Assembly (NCBI GenBank): GCA_023145955.1
Contig: JAGLDA010000160.1
Span: forward strand, 1 to 14,060
Origin: Bacteroidales bacterium
Lineage (GTDB): Bacteria > Bacteroidota > Bacteroidia > Bacteroidales > UBA1556
Length of the DNA: 14,060 nucleotides
Direction: 5' to 3'
Part shown: piece after piece, positions 1 to 6,520 of the stretch
Numbering within the stretch: the first letter of the stretch is position 1
Layout of the letters: every line of letters begins with the position of its first letter
Notes under the pieces: generated by a model
The model's database searches: none
Seen by the model: the letters and a program-made list of their open reading frames with translations, nothing else
What the model was told of the DNA's origin: nothing
Program-made: the position numbers and the translations under genes

Positions 1-33
1 TGCAGGCAAGCTCAGTATAAATTCCAAACGAAA

Positions 34-52
34 CCTGCCTACCGCAGGCAGG
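34..52. repeat. Short GC-rich palindrome (7-bp stem hairpin)
   Basis: The arms cctgcct (34-40) and aggcagg (46-52) are perfect reverse complements around the 5-base loop accgc. The hairpin stands out because the surrounding DNA is AT-rich. The first bases of the window (gcaggca at 2-8) repeat part of an arm, so a second partial copy may lie at the window edge. An A-run follows on the + strand and there is no T-run in the right place on either strand, so it is not a canonical intrinsic terminator. It is more likely a dispersed palindromic (REP-like) intergenic element. Copy number cannot be judged from one window. Confidence 0.5.
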
Positions 53-89
53 AAAAAAATACTAACGTTCAATTTGCTACACTCGACAA

Positions 90-108
90 AAGATAAGAAA
101 CTTATCTT
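90..108. repeat. Perfect 8-bp hairpin with AAA loop
   Basis: aagataag (90-97) and cttatctt (101-108) pair perfectly around the loop aaa. There is no U-tract on either side, so a terminator role is doubtful. It lies just left of the GC-richer block at about 118-290 and may mark its edge. Confidence 0.4.
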
Positions 109-117
109 CTACTCTCG

Positions 118-290
118 CTAACAGCAAATGGACAAGAGCGAAAATAATCCTATGTCATTAATTGCAGACGTAAACGCCTTTATTGAAAATAAAATAATTT
201 TGAAACTCCTGCCATAGCACGCCCAGTTTTCGCTCATTCCCACCCATTTCTGGGGTGTTTTCATAGATAAATACTATCGGGTCTGACTAA
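118..290. other. Gene-poor block with small overlapping ORFs, possible relic or dispersed repeat
   Basis: This stretch is visibly richer in G and C than the DNA to its right. It has a 48-codon ATG-initiated ORF on the minus strand (264 down to 118) and a 29-codon ATG-initiated ORF on the plus strand (128-217), which overlap each other. A 9-base inverted repeat, gagcgaaaa at 136-144 and ttttcgctc at 227-235, brackets part of it. Neither ORF has a TAnnTTTG promoter motif upstream or a recognisable domain. Both could be chance ORFs in a remnant of a mobile or repeated sequence. I do not recognise it and assign no function. Confidence 0.25.
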
Positions 291-659
291 AGTTCTTTTA
301 TGTATCTGCCTTCCTGGCTTGTACTAGGTTAATGAATTTCAAAAAAATGCGATGTACATAGGTAATTTTCTATTAATTATAGAATACTACAAGAAAACTA
401 TTCTAGGCTAATATATATTAGCATATTTACATGAACGTATCCGAGACTATACTAATTACAATTATTTTTTTTAGACACTGATTATTATTGTTTTAGATGA
501 TTTATTTCAGCAATGATGAAATCATTTTTATCATAATCAATCTATATAATCTGCGCCTAAGAGTTATTATTGTCATATCCTGAGGTAATACCTATTTGGA
601 ATCAATGGCTGAAGGGTTGTAATTTAAATTAGATGGATTGAAGAGTATAACTGCATCAA
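291..659. other. AT-rich intergenic DNA with two small palindromes
   Basis: No coding region is supported here. Two structures can be seen. One is a perfect 16-base palindrome at 407-422 (gctaatatatattagc). The other is a hairpin at 512-526 (aatgat, gaa, atcatt) followed on the + strand by tttta, which is weakly terminator-like for rightward transcription. The leftward LETM1-type gene ends at 660 and should terminate in this stretch, but no strong leftward hairpin plus U-tract is visible right after its stop codon. Confidence 0.4.
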
Positions 660-1958
660 TTAGCCCTCAACAATACTATTTCTCTTTCTATTTCGAGGTA
701 TAGTAAGAGCATTAGGGTTGAAACTAGAAGGAAACATTTCTTTTGGCAATATTTTTAATAAAATTGGTATGGTGAGAAGAGGCATAGGCATTGCAAGCAT
801 AGCAAATGTGGGAACAAACTTTAGAATATCTACCAATTGAATCCTAACTTTATCTTTCTCCTCAATACTTAAGCTGCGTTCCTGCGATATTTTAAGCAAT
901 TCTATCAGTTCATTATTTTCAGCAATTTCAGTTTTAATAAAACCGCTATATTTCTGTATAATATTTTGTAAGCGCTTAGTTATACGTTTAGAGAGCACTA
1001 AATACGATTGCTTTTTTTGCAGATAATGAACCTTATTCCATTTACAAAGCACAAAACTCTCTACAGCAAATCCACTTTCATCTAGCTCAACCTCATCTAG
1101 TTCTAACCTTTGCGCTAAATCTGCCATCATTTCTTTTTCGAGAAACGACACACTTTGATCTGCCCAAACACTAAGTGCTACAAGGTCTAGAAGATACTTA
1201 CGCTTCAACCATGAGGTTTTATTATAATTATATTGAAATTTACTCTCGTATGACTCTTTATGCCAATTTGAGGCCTCTTTTTTATCCTCTTTATTCAATA
1301 TTGTGGATTCCACAAAATAGTGAAAATACTTTACATTAACTTCCTTAGTGTCCTTATTAATATTAAGATTTATGGATAAAAGATGAATTATTTGAACATG
1401 CATATTCTTTAAATAACCCACTAAATCTGTAGATGATAATTCAGGTTTATTCAAATGTTCAATAAAAGCAATAACATCACTAAAAAGTAAAATATTATGA
1501 AAGAACCCCTGCCAAAAGTTAGTATTCCACTCAGCCTTTACATTAACTCTTTTAGAAAAAACTTTTTCCAAAACAAATAACTTAGACCTTGTTTTACTTT
1601 CAAAAAAACTTCTCTTTGTTAGTTCAGGTTTAGTTTTTGTATAAAAGGATTCTATTTCACTAACTGCATTATTTAAATCCTCAATACCACCTTTAATATT
1701 ATTTTTTAATAAGTATGTAGCCAATAAACTTTCCAAAAGAATTACCTGCAAACGCTCTTTAACTGGCCATTCAGTAGTATCAATTACTATTTCTTTTGGC
1801 AAATCAATGGGATGTCCATAAATTATTCCTGAAGGCTGAAGGTATTTATATAATTTCTGCTCAAATGGTAAGTCAGAACTTAAATTAGAGCAAAAATCAA
1901 ACTCCGAGCGAAGTTCGAAATATTTTTCTATCCAATTTTTCTCTGTAGGATCCATCAT
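660..1958 (-). CDS. LETM1-like domain protein (LETM1-related biofilm-associated type)
   Basis: This 432-residue protein carries a C-terminal segment that resembles the core of LETM1-domain proteins: a hydrophobic, proline-containing stretch (about 381-405, starting FVPTFAMLAM) followed by LPKEMFPSSFNP. Mitochondrial LETM1 has the matching LVPFL...LPVAVKLFPNMLPSTF, and the FPNMLPSTF part corresponds to FPSSF here. Most of the protein before that is soluble and helical. Residues about 250-290 (WLKRKYLLDLVALSVWADQ and the acidic helix after it) look like a TerB-type helical bundle, but that is only an impression. Proteins of this layout are annotated in Flavobacteriia and relatives as LETM1-related biofilm-associated proteins, and their biochemical role is not established. 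There is no signal peptide, and the single hydrophobic stretch could be an inner-membrane anchor. The start is one of two tandem ATG codons (1958 or 1955). The gene follows the glycosyltransferase after 37 bases with no promoter motif between, so it is probably the last gene of the porW transcript. Confidence 0.72.
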   Translation of the reverse strand: MMDPTEKNWIEKYFELRSEFDFCSNLSSDLPFEQKLYKYLQPSGIIYGHPIDLPKEIVIDTTEWPVKERLQVILLESLLATYLLKNNIKGGIEDLNNAVSEIESFYTKTKPELTKRSFFESKTRSKLFVLEKVFSKRVNVKAEWNTNFWQGFFHNILLFSDVIAFIEHLNKPELSSTDLVGYLKNMHVQIIHLLSINLNINKDTKEVNVKYFHYFVESTILNKEDKKEASNWHKESYESKFQYNYNKTSWLKRKYLLDLVALSVWADQSVSFLEKEMMADLAQRLELDEVELDESGFAVESFVLCKWNKVHYLQKKQSYLVLSKRITKRLQNIIQKYSGFIKTEIAENNELIELLKISQERSLSIEEKDKVRIQLVDILKFVPTFAMLAMPMPLLTIPILLKILPKEMFPSSFNPNALTIPRNRKRNSIVEG

Positions 1959-1995
1959 ATCGGTAAAGCATTAGTTTACTATTTTACCATATTCA

Positions 1996-2724
1996 TTAAC
2001 TACTTATTTTAGGTATTTTCTTAAAACGAAGTTTCATTACTCCAAATATTGCTTCTTTAAAAATTGAGCTACTCATTTTACTTTCACCAAGAGTTCTGTC
2101 GGTAAATATTATTGGTACTTCTATTACTTTATAGCCCATCTTAACCGATGTAAATTTCATTTCTATCTGAAAAGCATATCCTATAAACTTAATTTTATCC
2201 AAACCAATATTGCGCAATACATCCGCTTTATAACACATAAAACCTGCAGTGGTATCTCTAATTGACAAACCTGTAATTAGGCGCACATAAGCCGATGCAT
2301 AATACGACATAAGCACTCTACCCATTGGCCAATTAACTACATTCACTCCTGTAATATATCGGGAGCCTATTGCCACATCATTACCTTCTACAGCAGTAGC
2401 ATTATAAAGGCGCTCAAGGTCTTCAGGATTATGTGAGAAATCAGCATCCATCTCGAAAATATAATCATAACCGCGCTCTAACGACCACTTAAATCCATGA
2501 ATATATGCCGTTCCTAATCCCAATTTTCCTTTACGTTCTTCAATATGCAATTGCTCAGGAAACTCTTTCATAAGCGTTTTTATTATATCGGCAGTACCAT
2601 CAGGGGAGTTATCTTCGACAACTAAAATATCAAATGATTTTTTTAATGAAAATACCTTCCTAATAATGGCTTCGATATTTTCCTTTTCATTATACGTTGG
2701 AATTATTACTATGCTATCGTTCAC
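1996..2724 (-). CDS. Polyprenol-phosphate mannosyltransferase-type glycosyltransferase (GT2, DPM1-like)
   Basis: This 242-residue protein is a complete GT-A fold family 2 transferase without C-terminal membrane helices. That is the layout of the catalytic DPM1 / polyprenol monophosphomannose synthase group. Visible motifs are PTYNE (9-13), VEDNSPDGT (36-44), the metal-binding DAD (93-95) in EMDADFSHNP, GSRY (120-123), DTTAGFMCY (157-165), and the FTDRTLGESKMS motif (207-218) typical of this subgroup. The expected reaction moves a sugar, usually mannose from GDP-mannose, onto a polyprenyl phosphate at the cytoplasmic face of the inner membrane. The product then donates sugar for periplasmic glycosylation or envelope glycans. 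The real donor cannot be read from sequence. The start codon is GTG: an in-frame stop lies nine codons upstream, there is no ATG between, and PTYNE sits at the usual distance from the N-terminus. It lies 71 bases after porW. Confidence 0.88.
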   Translation of the reverse strand: MNDSIVIIPTYNEKENIEAIIRKVFSLKKSFDILVVEDNSPDGTADIIKTLMKEFPEQLHIEERKGKLGLGTAYIHGFKWSLERGYDYIFEMDADFSHNPEDLERLYNATAVEGNDVAIGSRYITGVNVVNWPMGRVLMSYYASAYVRLITGLSIRDTTAGFMCYKADVLRNIGLDKIKFIGYAFQIEMKFTSVKMGYKVIEVPIIFTDRTLGESKMSSSIFKEAIFGVMKLRFKKIPKISS

Positions 2725-2754
2725 TTTACTTATTTTTTGTGTGTTTCTTTATTC

Positions 2755-2776
2755 TTTGGCAAATATACCAAATCTA
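2755..2776 (-). promoter_or_regulatory. Candidate Bacteroidota -7 elements before the glycosyltransferase
   Basis: Read leftward, the gap between porW and the glycosyltransferase contains two TAnnTTTG matches: TAGATTTG (2776 to 2769) and TATATTTG (2767 to 2760). The second would start transcription roughly 30 bases before the GTG start. The pair is embedded in a short inverted repeat, TTTGG (2755-2759) and CCAAA (2768-2772), which could be an operator or coincidence. No TTG-type -33 element is visible at the right distance, so this is a weak internal promoter call for the glycosyltransferase and LETM1 genes. Confidence 0.35.
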
Positions 2777-2795
2777 TTCCTTATTTCTTATAAAA

Positions 2796-5489
2796 CTATT
2801 TACTATTAGGATAATATCTTTTATAAAACTTCAAATAACCATCTAAATCCTTAGATTTATACAGTTTACTATAATTTCCTTCCGAAATAATAAAGTAATT
2901 TCCTCCATTTTTCTTCAATAATGAATAGAGCAAACTATTTCGCTTTGTAGTTTTAAAATATTTCAAAGCTTTTTCTTCATTTGTAAAATTGCTAACTCCT
3001 ACCAATAGTACATCCTTATTAATAGGAATAGCTGAGACTGTTAAATTTTTTGTTCCAAAATATTTACTATTATGATCAGATATTCTATTTTTAAGCTCTC
3101 CAATTTTTACATTTCTCTTATCTGCCAATACTAAGAACATATGCGTTGCCTCAGGCTCATATATAAAAATAGATGGCTTCCCATCAGACCCTATAAGCTC
3201 TGACTCGCTACTTTCTTCACCTTTTGTTGCATCTTCTCCTTGATCAGACTCACCTCCCTCATCTTTTCTTGCTTCTATTTTAAGCAAAGCAATCATTTCT
3301 TCCGCCCTTATCTTAACATCACTATTTGGGTAATCGTTCACCACTACCTCCAAAGCTAAAATAAATGAAGCTGTATCAGAAGTATGCCCAACACTCATTG
3401 CATTAAGCATTTCAAACTTTGATAATTCTATCTTATTATCAGGAAAATCAACCTTAGCTTTAGCACAGTTCTCTTTTACTGCTGAATATTTATTACTTAA
3501 ATAAAGAGCATAAGTAGTTTTATAATATACCTTTACTTTATCAGCATCCTCTTGCATCTTTTTAAAATAATTAGGATCAGTAAGCATCTTTGCATACTCA
3601 CTATCTGGATATTCTTTCACCAACTTATTTTTATAAAATCTAGCATCGCTATTATTCCCATCAATATGATACATCCTATACATATCATAATAAGCATGTG
3701 CAGTATTCTTCCCTTCAGGAAATCTTCTAAATAATTCGTCAAAAGTCTCTATTGCTTTAGGATTATTTAATAGTTTTTCTTTATAAATTGACCCGGCATT
3801 AAAAAGAGCAATTTCAATTTTAGCATTAGACGAATCTATTTCCTGCTCAGTAAAAGGGATGTTTTGCATATAATACCCTCTAGATTTAGGATTAGTACTT
3901 ACTTTGTCTGTTGTACTATTTGTTGTATCACTTCCTTGCGCATCATCATCGTCATCACTACTTTCAAAATCCATACTTTCCTTTACACTAATACGCCAAT
4001 TATCAGCAAGCTTACGCCTTCCCCATTTAGCCATAAACGAAGACTTTCCAGTAGTTAATGAAACAGGATTATAAAAATACCATTTAGTTCCACCTTTATC
4101 AGTTACCGAACGCATCTGCCGAGGATCGCTTCGTTCATTCTCAGCCATAAACTGTAATTGTTCCTGTCGCTCCTGCTCTTGTTTTTGCTTTAATTTCTCA
4201 GCTTCAACCTCCGCTGCTATCCAACTATCAATAAGCTTATTTCTTTTGCGCTGACTCATATTTGCAAGTGCTTGCAAGCTATCTTCCGTCTGAATAATAA
4301 CTAGGTTTTGCACAAGCTCCGTCAATACATCCTTTCTATATTTTAACTTATCATAATCAGGATATTCTTTTGGCAGAAACAACATAGTACTATCATAATA
4401 CGCTTGTGAGTTTTGATATTGTTGATCCTCAAAATATATCTCAGCAAGTTTCATTGCACTGAATGCCTTTTGCTTATTATTACTCACACTCTGTTGTACC
4501 GATAATTTCAAATACCCTATAGCCTCATCTTTGTTCTTATTCTTAAGAGCAACCTTGGCCATCACAAAATATATTTGGTCTTGATATTCTACATTTTTTA
4601 TATCCTTGAGCATCTTACGAAGTTGTTTCATAACTTCCTTAGAATCGCCACCATCAAAACTATTTGCCATACTTATACGAGCATTAAAGTCCATTTTATA
4701 AGTAGGGTTTTTCTTCAAAACTTGCAAATAATGCTTTGTAGCATCTTTAAATTTTCCTAAATTTTGTTCCAGCTGAGCAAGGATATAAAATAAACGTGCT
4801 CTATCTTTAGACTTAGCTCTTTCAATTGCTACTCGTATATGTGGAATCGCTGATTTATAATTCCCCAATCGTACATAAATATCGGCATATATCCTTGGCA
4901 ACATACGATATGCATCCTTACTAACTTCACCATTATTAACCTTTGCTCGTATACCATCAAGTTGCGAAATCGCATTACTATAATTTCCCTCCACACTCTC
5001 ATTAAAAGCAATCCACATTATAGCTTCTTGCTTTACCTTTTCCTTGGGGTAGCGAGTCATTATATATCCTAGAATTTGCTTTGAAGTTCCGTATTCTTGT
5101 TTATAGAACTTAGCCTTACCCATCATTAAATAACTATAATACACCCACTTAACTTCTTCCTTTTTACGGAAATACATACTATGTTTATGAATAACAAGGG
5201 AAGCTTTTGTGATGGATCTATCCAAATTAGAACTCGCAGACATAATACTCTCAGTTGTTCCTAGCGGAAAAACATCAAGCACTTCAGTATAGTCATCAAT
5301 ATGATTTTCTTCAATATTCTTCTTGGCCTCTTTTAGTGCCTGTTCTCCATTAAAATAAGCATTATAATGTGCCGTTACATTATGAAATGCACGCCTATTC
5401 CACTTATTCTTTTTTGTAGAACAAGAACTTCCAAAGATTAATAATAGAATTATAAGAAAAGATGATATGTATATATTACGTATTTTCAA
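2796..5489 (-). CDS. porW: T9SS lipoprotein PorW/SprE, TPR-containing
   Basis: This is a large TPR lipoprotein of the T9SS, called PorW in Porphyromonas and SprE in Flavobacterium. In those species it is needed for secretion (and gliding), sits at the periplasmic side of the outer membrane and works with the PorK/PorN ring. With the start chosen here it has 897 residues, close to the family length. Visible features: a signal peptide ending FGSSC with lipid-bearing Cys at 23, followed by the family-typical STKKN; helical TPR-like repeats at about 130-180, 230-380 and 560-640; a charged coiled stretch at 410-460; an acidic linker with five Asp near 511; a Ser/Glu-rich linker near 740-770; and a conserved C-terminal domain from about 770 (IFIYEPEATHMFLVLADK). 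There is no ATG near the N-terminus. Two TTG codons are possible, at 5540 (914 residues) and 5489. I prefer 5489 because it gives a normal short lipoprotein signal and because a -7-like motif overlaps 5540. It is the first gene of a leftward run with the glycosyltransferase and LETM1 genes. Confidence 0.88.
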   Translation of the reverse strand: MKIRNIYISSFLIILLLIFGSSCSTKKNKWNRRAFHNVTAHYNAYFNGEQALKEAKKNIEENHIDDYTEVLDVFPLGTTESIMSASSNLDRSITKASLVIHKHSMYFRKKEEVKWVYYSYLMMGKAKFYKQEYGTSKQILGYIMTRYPKEKVKQEAIMWIAFNESVEGNYSNAISQLDGIRAKVNNGEVSKDAYRMLPRIYADIYVRLGNYKSAIPHIRVAIERAKSKDRARLFYILAQLEQNLGKFKDATKHYLQVLKKNPTYKMDFNARISMANSFDGGDSKEVMKQLRKMLKDIKNVEYQDQIYFVMAKVALKNKNKDEAIGYLKLSVQQSVSNNKQKAFSAMKLAEIYFEDQQYQNSQAYYDSTMLFLPKEYPDYDKLKYRKDVLTELVQNLVIIQTEDSLQALANMSQRKRNKLIDSWIAAEVEAEKLKQKQEQERQEQLQFMAENERSDPRQMRSVTDKGGTKWYFYNPVSLTTGKSSFMAKWGRRKLADNWRISVKESMDFESSDDDDDAQGSDTTNSTTDKVSTNPKSRGYYMQNIPFTEQEIDSSNAKIEIALFNAGSIYKEKLLNNPKAIETFDELFRRFPEGKNTAHAYYDMYRMYHIDGNNSDARFYKNKLVKEYPDSEYAKMLTDPNYFKKMQEDADKVKVYYKTTYALYLSNKYSAVKENCAKAKVDFPDNKIELSKFEMLNAMSVGHTSDTASFILALEVVVNDYPNSDVKIRAEEMIALLKIEARKDEGGESDQGEDATKGEESSESELIGSDGKPSIFIYEPEATHMFLVLADKRNVKIGELKNRISDHNSKYFGTKNLTVSAIPINKDVLLVGVSNFTNEEKALKYFKTTKRNSLLYSLLKKNGGNYFIISEGNYSKLYKSKDLDGYLKFYKRYYPNSK

Positions 5490-5537
5490 TACTTTATGTC
5501 TTATTCTGATTCTTAAGTTATAGTAACTCCTAAAAGA

Positions 5538-5545
5538 CAAAAATA
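5538..5545 (-). promoter_or_regulatory. Candidate -7 element for porW
   Basis: Read leftward this is TATTTTTG, a match to TAnnTTTG. The last three bases are the TTG that would be the most upstream possible start codon of porW (5540). If the motif is used, transcription begins downstream of 5540 and translation has to start at the TTG at 5489. No clear -33 TTG is seen, and in AT-rich DNA such a match can arise by chance. Confidence 0.35.
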
Positions 5546-5739
5546 TTTTATTTTTAGGTCGATATTATGAAAACTTTTTCAATAATTATAAGCTAATTCA
5601 TAATTAGAAAGCTAACATCTAACAAAGCTTCTTGCATCAAATTCAACACGCTAACAGTCAGCTGAATATATTAAACCTTAAAAAACCATAATACTGTTTT
5701 ATATTACGTTATACGACTAACACAGATGATATTAATATC
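5546..5739. other. Divergent intergenic region between porW and the DUF4395 gene
   Basis: No gene is supported in this AT-rich stretch. It separates the leftward porW from the rightward DUF4395 gene and has to hold the control sequences of both. Apart from the -7-like motifs at its two ends I see no strong hairpin, long repeat or riboswitch-like fold. Confidence 0.5.
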
Positions 5740-5747
5740 TACATTTG
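5740..5747 (+). promoter_or_regulatory. Candidate -7 element for the DUF4395 gene
   Basis: TACATTTG matches TAnnTTTG exactly. It lies 17 bases before the ATG at 5765 and downstream of the ATG at 5726, which makes 5765 the more likely start of the gene. No TTG-type -33 box is seen at the usual 19-21 base distance. Confidence 0.4.
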
Positions 5748-5764
5748 TAAAAATTTACAATTCT

Positions 5765-6199
5765 ATGGAAAAATATTGCCCAATTATATCAGAAACAGTA
5801 GATACAAAGTTGATAAAAGTTAATGCATCATTTGTTCTCACAATATTAGTACTATCAGTTGCAACACCATGGAACTGGCTAATATATATTGTTACAGCTG
5901 ATTTTGCCATTAGAGTATTTCTTGGAATAAAAAATAGCCCTGTTTGTATGGTTATTCGTAAATCCATGAAAGTAATGGATATAAAACAACATAAAGTAAA
6001 TGCTGGACCTAAGAAACTTGCCTCCAAATTTGGACTAGTTTTTTCTTTAATGATTATTGGCTTTCAATTACTTAATTTCCCGATAGTTGCAACATCAATC
6101 ACTGCAATATTTATCATCCTAACAGCTTTAGAAGTATTCTTTAGCTATTGTTTAGTTTGTACTATTTATCCATATTTAAATAGAATTGGTATTAAATAG
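5765..6199 (+). CDS. DUF4395 family integral membrane protein
   Basis: This 144-residue protein matches the DUF4395 layout. It has an N-terminal soluble piece with a CP motif (Cys5-Pro6) leading to the conserved VNASFV (19-24), hydrophobic segments at about 21-53 and 90-128, a loop with the family signature KVNAGPKKLASKFGLVFS (77-94), and a C-terminal CLVCTIYPYLNR (129-140) with a Cys-x-x-Cys pair. The family's function is unknown. The conserved cysteines invite a redox or metal role, but that is speculation. An ATG 13 codons upstream (5726) would add residues that are not family-like, and a promoter motif lies between the two ATGs, so 5765 is preferred. It is a single-gene unit, divergent from porW and convergent with mutS2. 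Confidence 0.82.
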   Translation: MEKYCPIISETVDTKLIKVNASFVLTILVLSVATPWNWLIYIVTADFAIRVFLGIKNSPVCMVIRKSMKVMDIKQHKVNAGPKKLASKFGLVFSLMIIGFQLLNFPIVATSITAIFIILTALEVFFSYCLVCTIYPYLNRIGIK

Positions 6200-6520
6200 A
6201 TAAGTAATAAACTACCTAAGTACATATTCACATCTTTCCACTTTGCATGATTCGTTCAACTTCTACAAAGTTGCATACAAGATTCATACAGCATCCATAG
6301 CTTACAGAAATGGTAATTCATATTTGTACGCCTTTAACAGATTTTGTTCTTTATAATCTGTAAAGTTTAATTAATGTAAACTATATATGCTCCTACTTTT
6401 TTACAAATTTAAGAATTGGAATATATATTAATGTCTTTTCAGGATTCGCAAAGCAGATTAACAACATAAGCCATATGCGCTACTTATTGCTTTAATCAAC
6501 ATATCTCATAACGGACAGGC
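6200..6520. other. Convergent intergenic gap between the DUF4395 gene and mutS2
   Basis: This gap lies between two gene ends, so both transcripts should terminate here. No ORF is worth calling. It holds the hairpin at 6332-6365 and a smaller inverted repeat, actttg (6240-6245) with caaagt (6265-6270 region). A TAAATTTG match on the minus strand (6411 to 6404) is probably chance because no gene lies downstream of it in that direction. Confidence 0.4.
6332..6365. terminator. Hairpin between convergent genes, possible terminator
   Basis: ctttaacagatt (6332-6343) pairs with aatctgtaaag (6355-6365) with one bulged base around an 11-base loop. It lies about 130 bases after the DUF4395 stop and about 155 bases beyond the mutS2 stop. 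The + strand continues tttaattaa, a poor U-tract. It could help end one or both convergent transcripts, but it is weaker than a textbook intrinsic terminator. Confidence 0.35.

Noticed and set aside
34..59. Rho-independent terminator at the palindrome
   Set aside because: The run after the hairpin is A on the + strand, and on the minus strand the T-run precedes the hairpin, so neither strand has the required order.
1..659. tRNA or other known structured RNA in the gene-free left end
   Set aside because: Only short isolated hairpins are visible, and no cloverleaf or T-loop (GGTTCRAAT-like) sequence was found by eye.
5755..6027. Minus-strand ORF of 90 codons opposite the DUF4395 gene
   Set aside because: It is fully antisense to a protein with clear family motifs and has no recognisable domain of its own.
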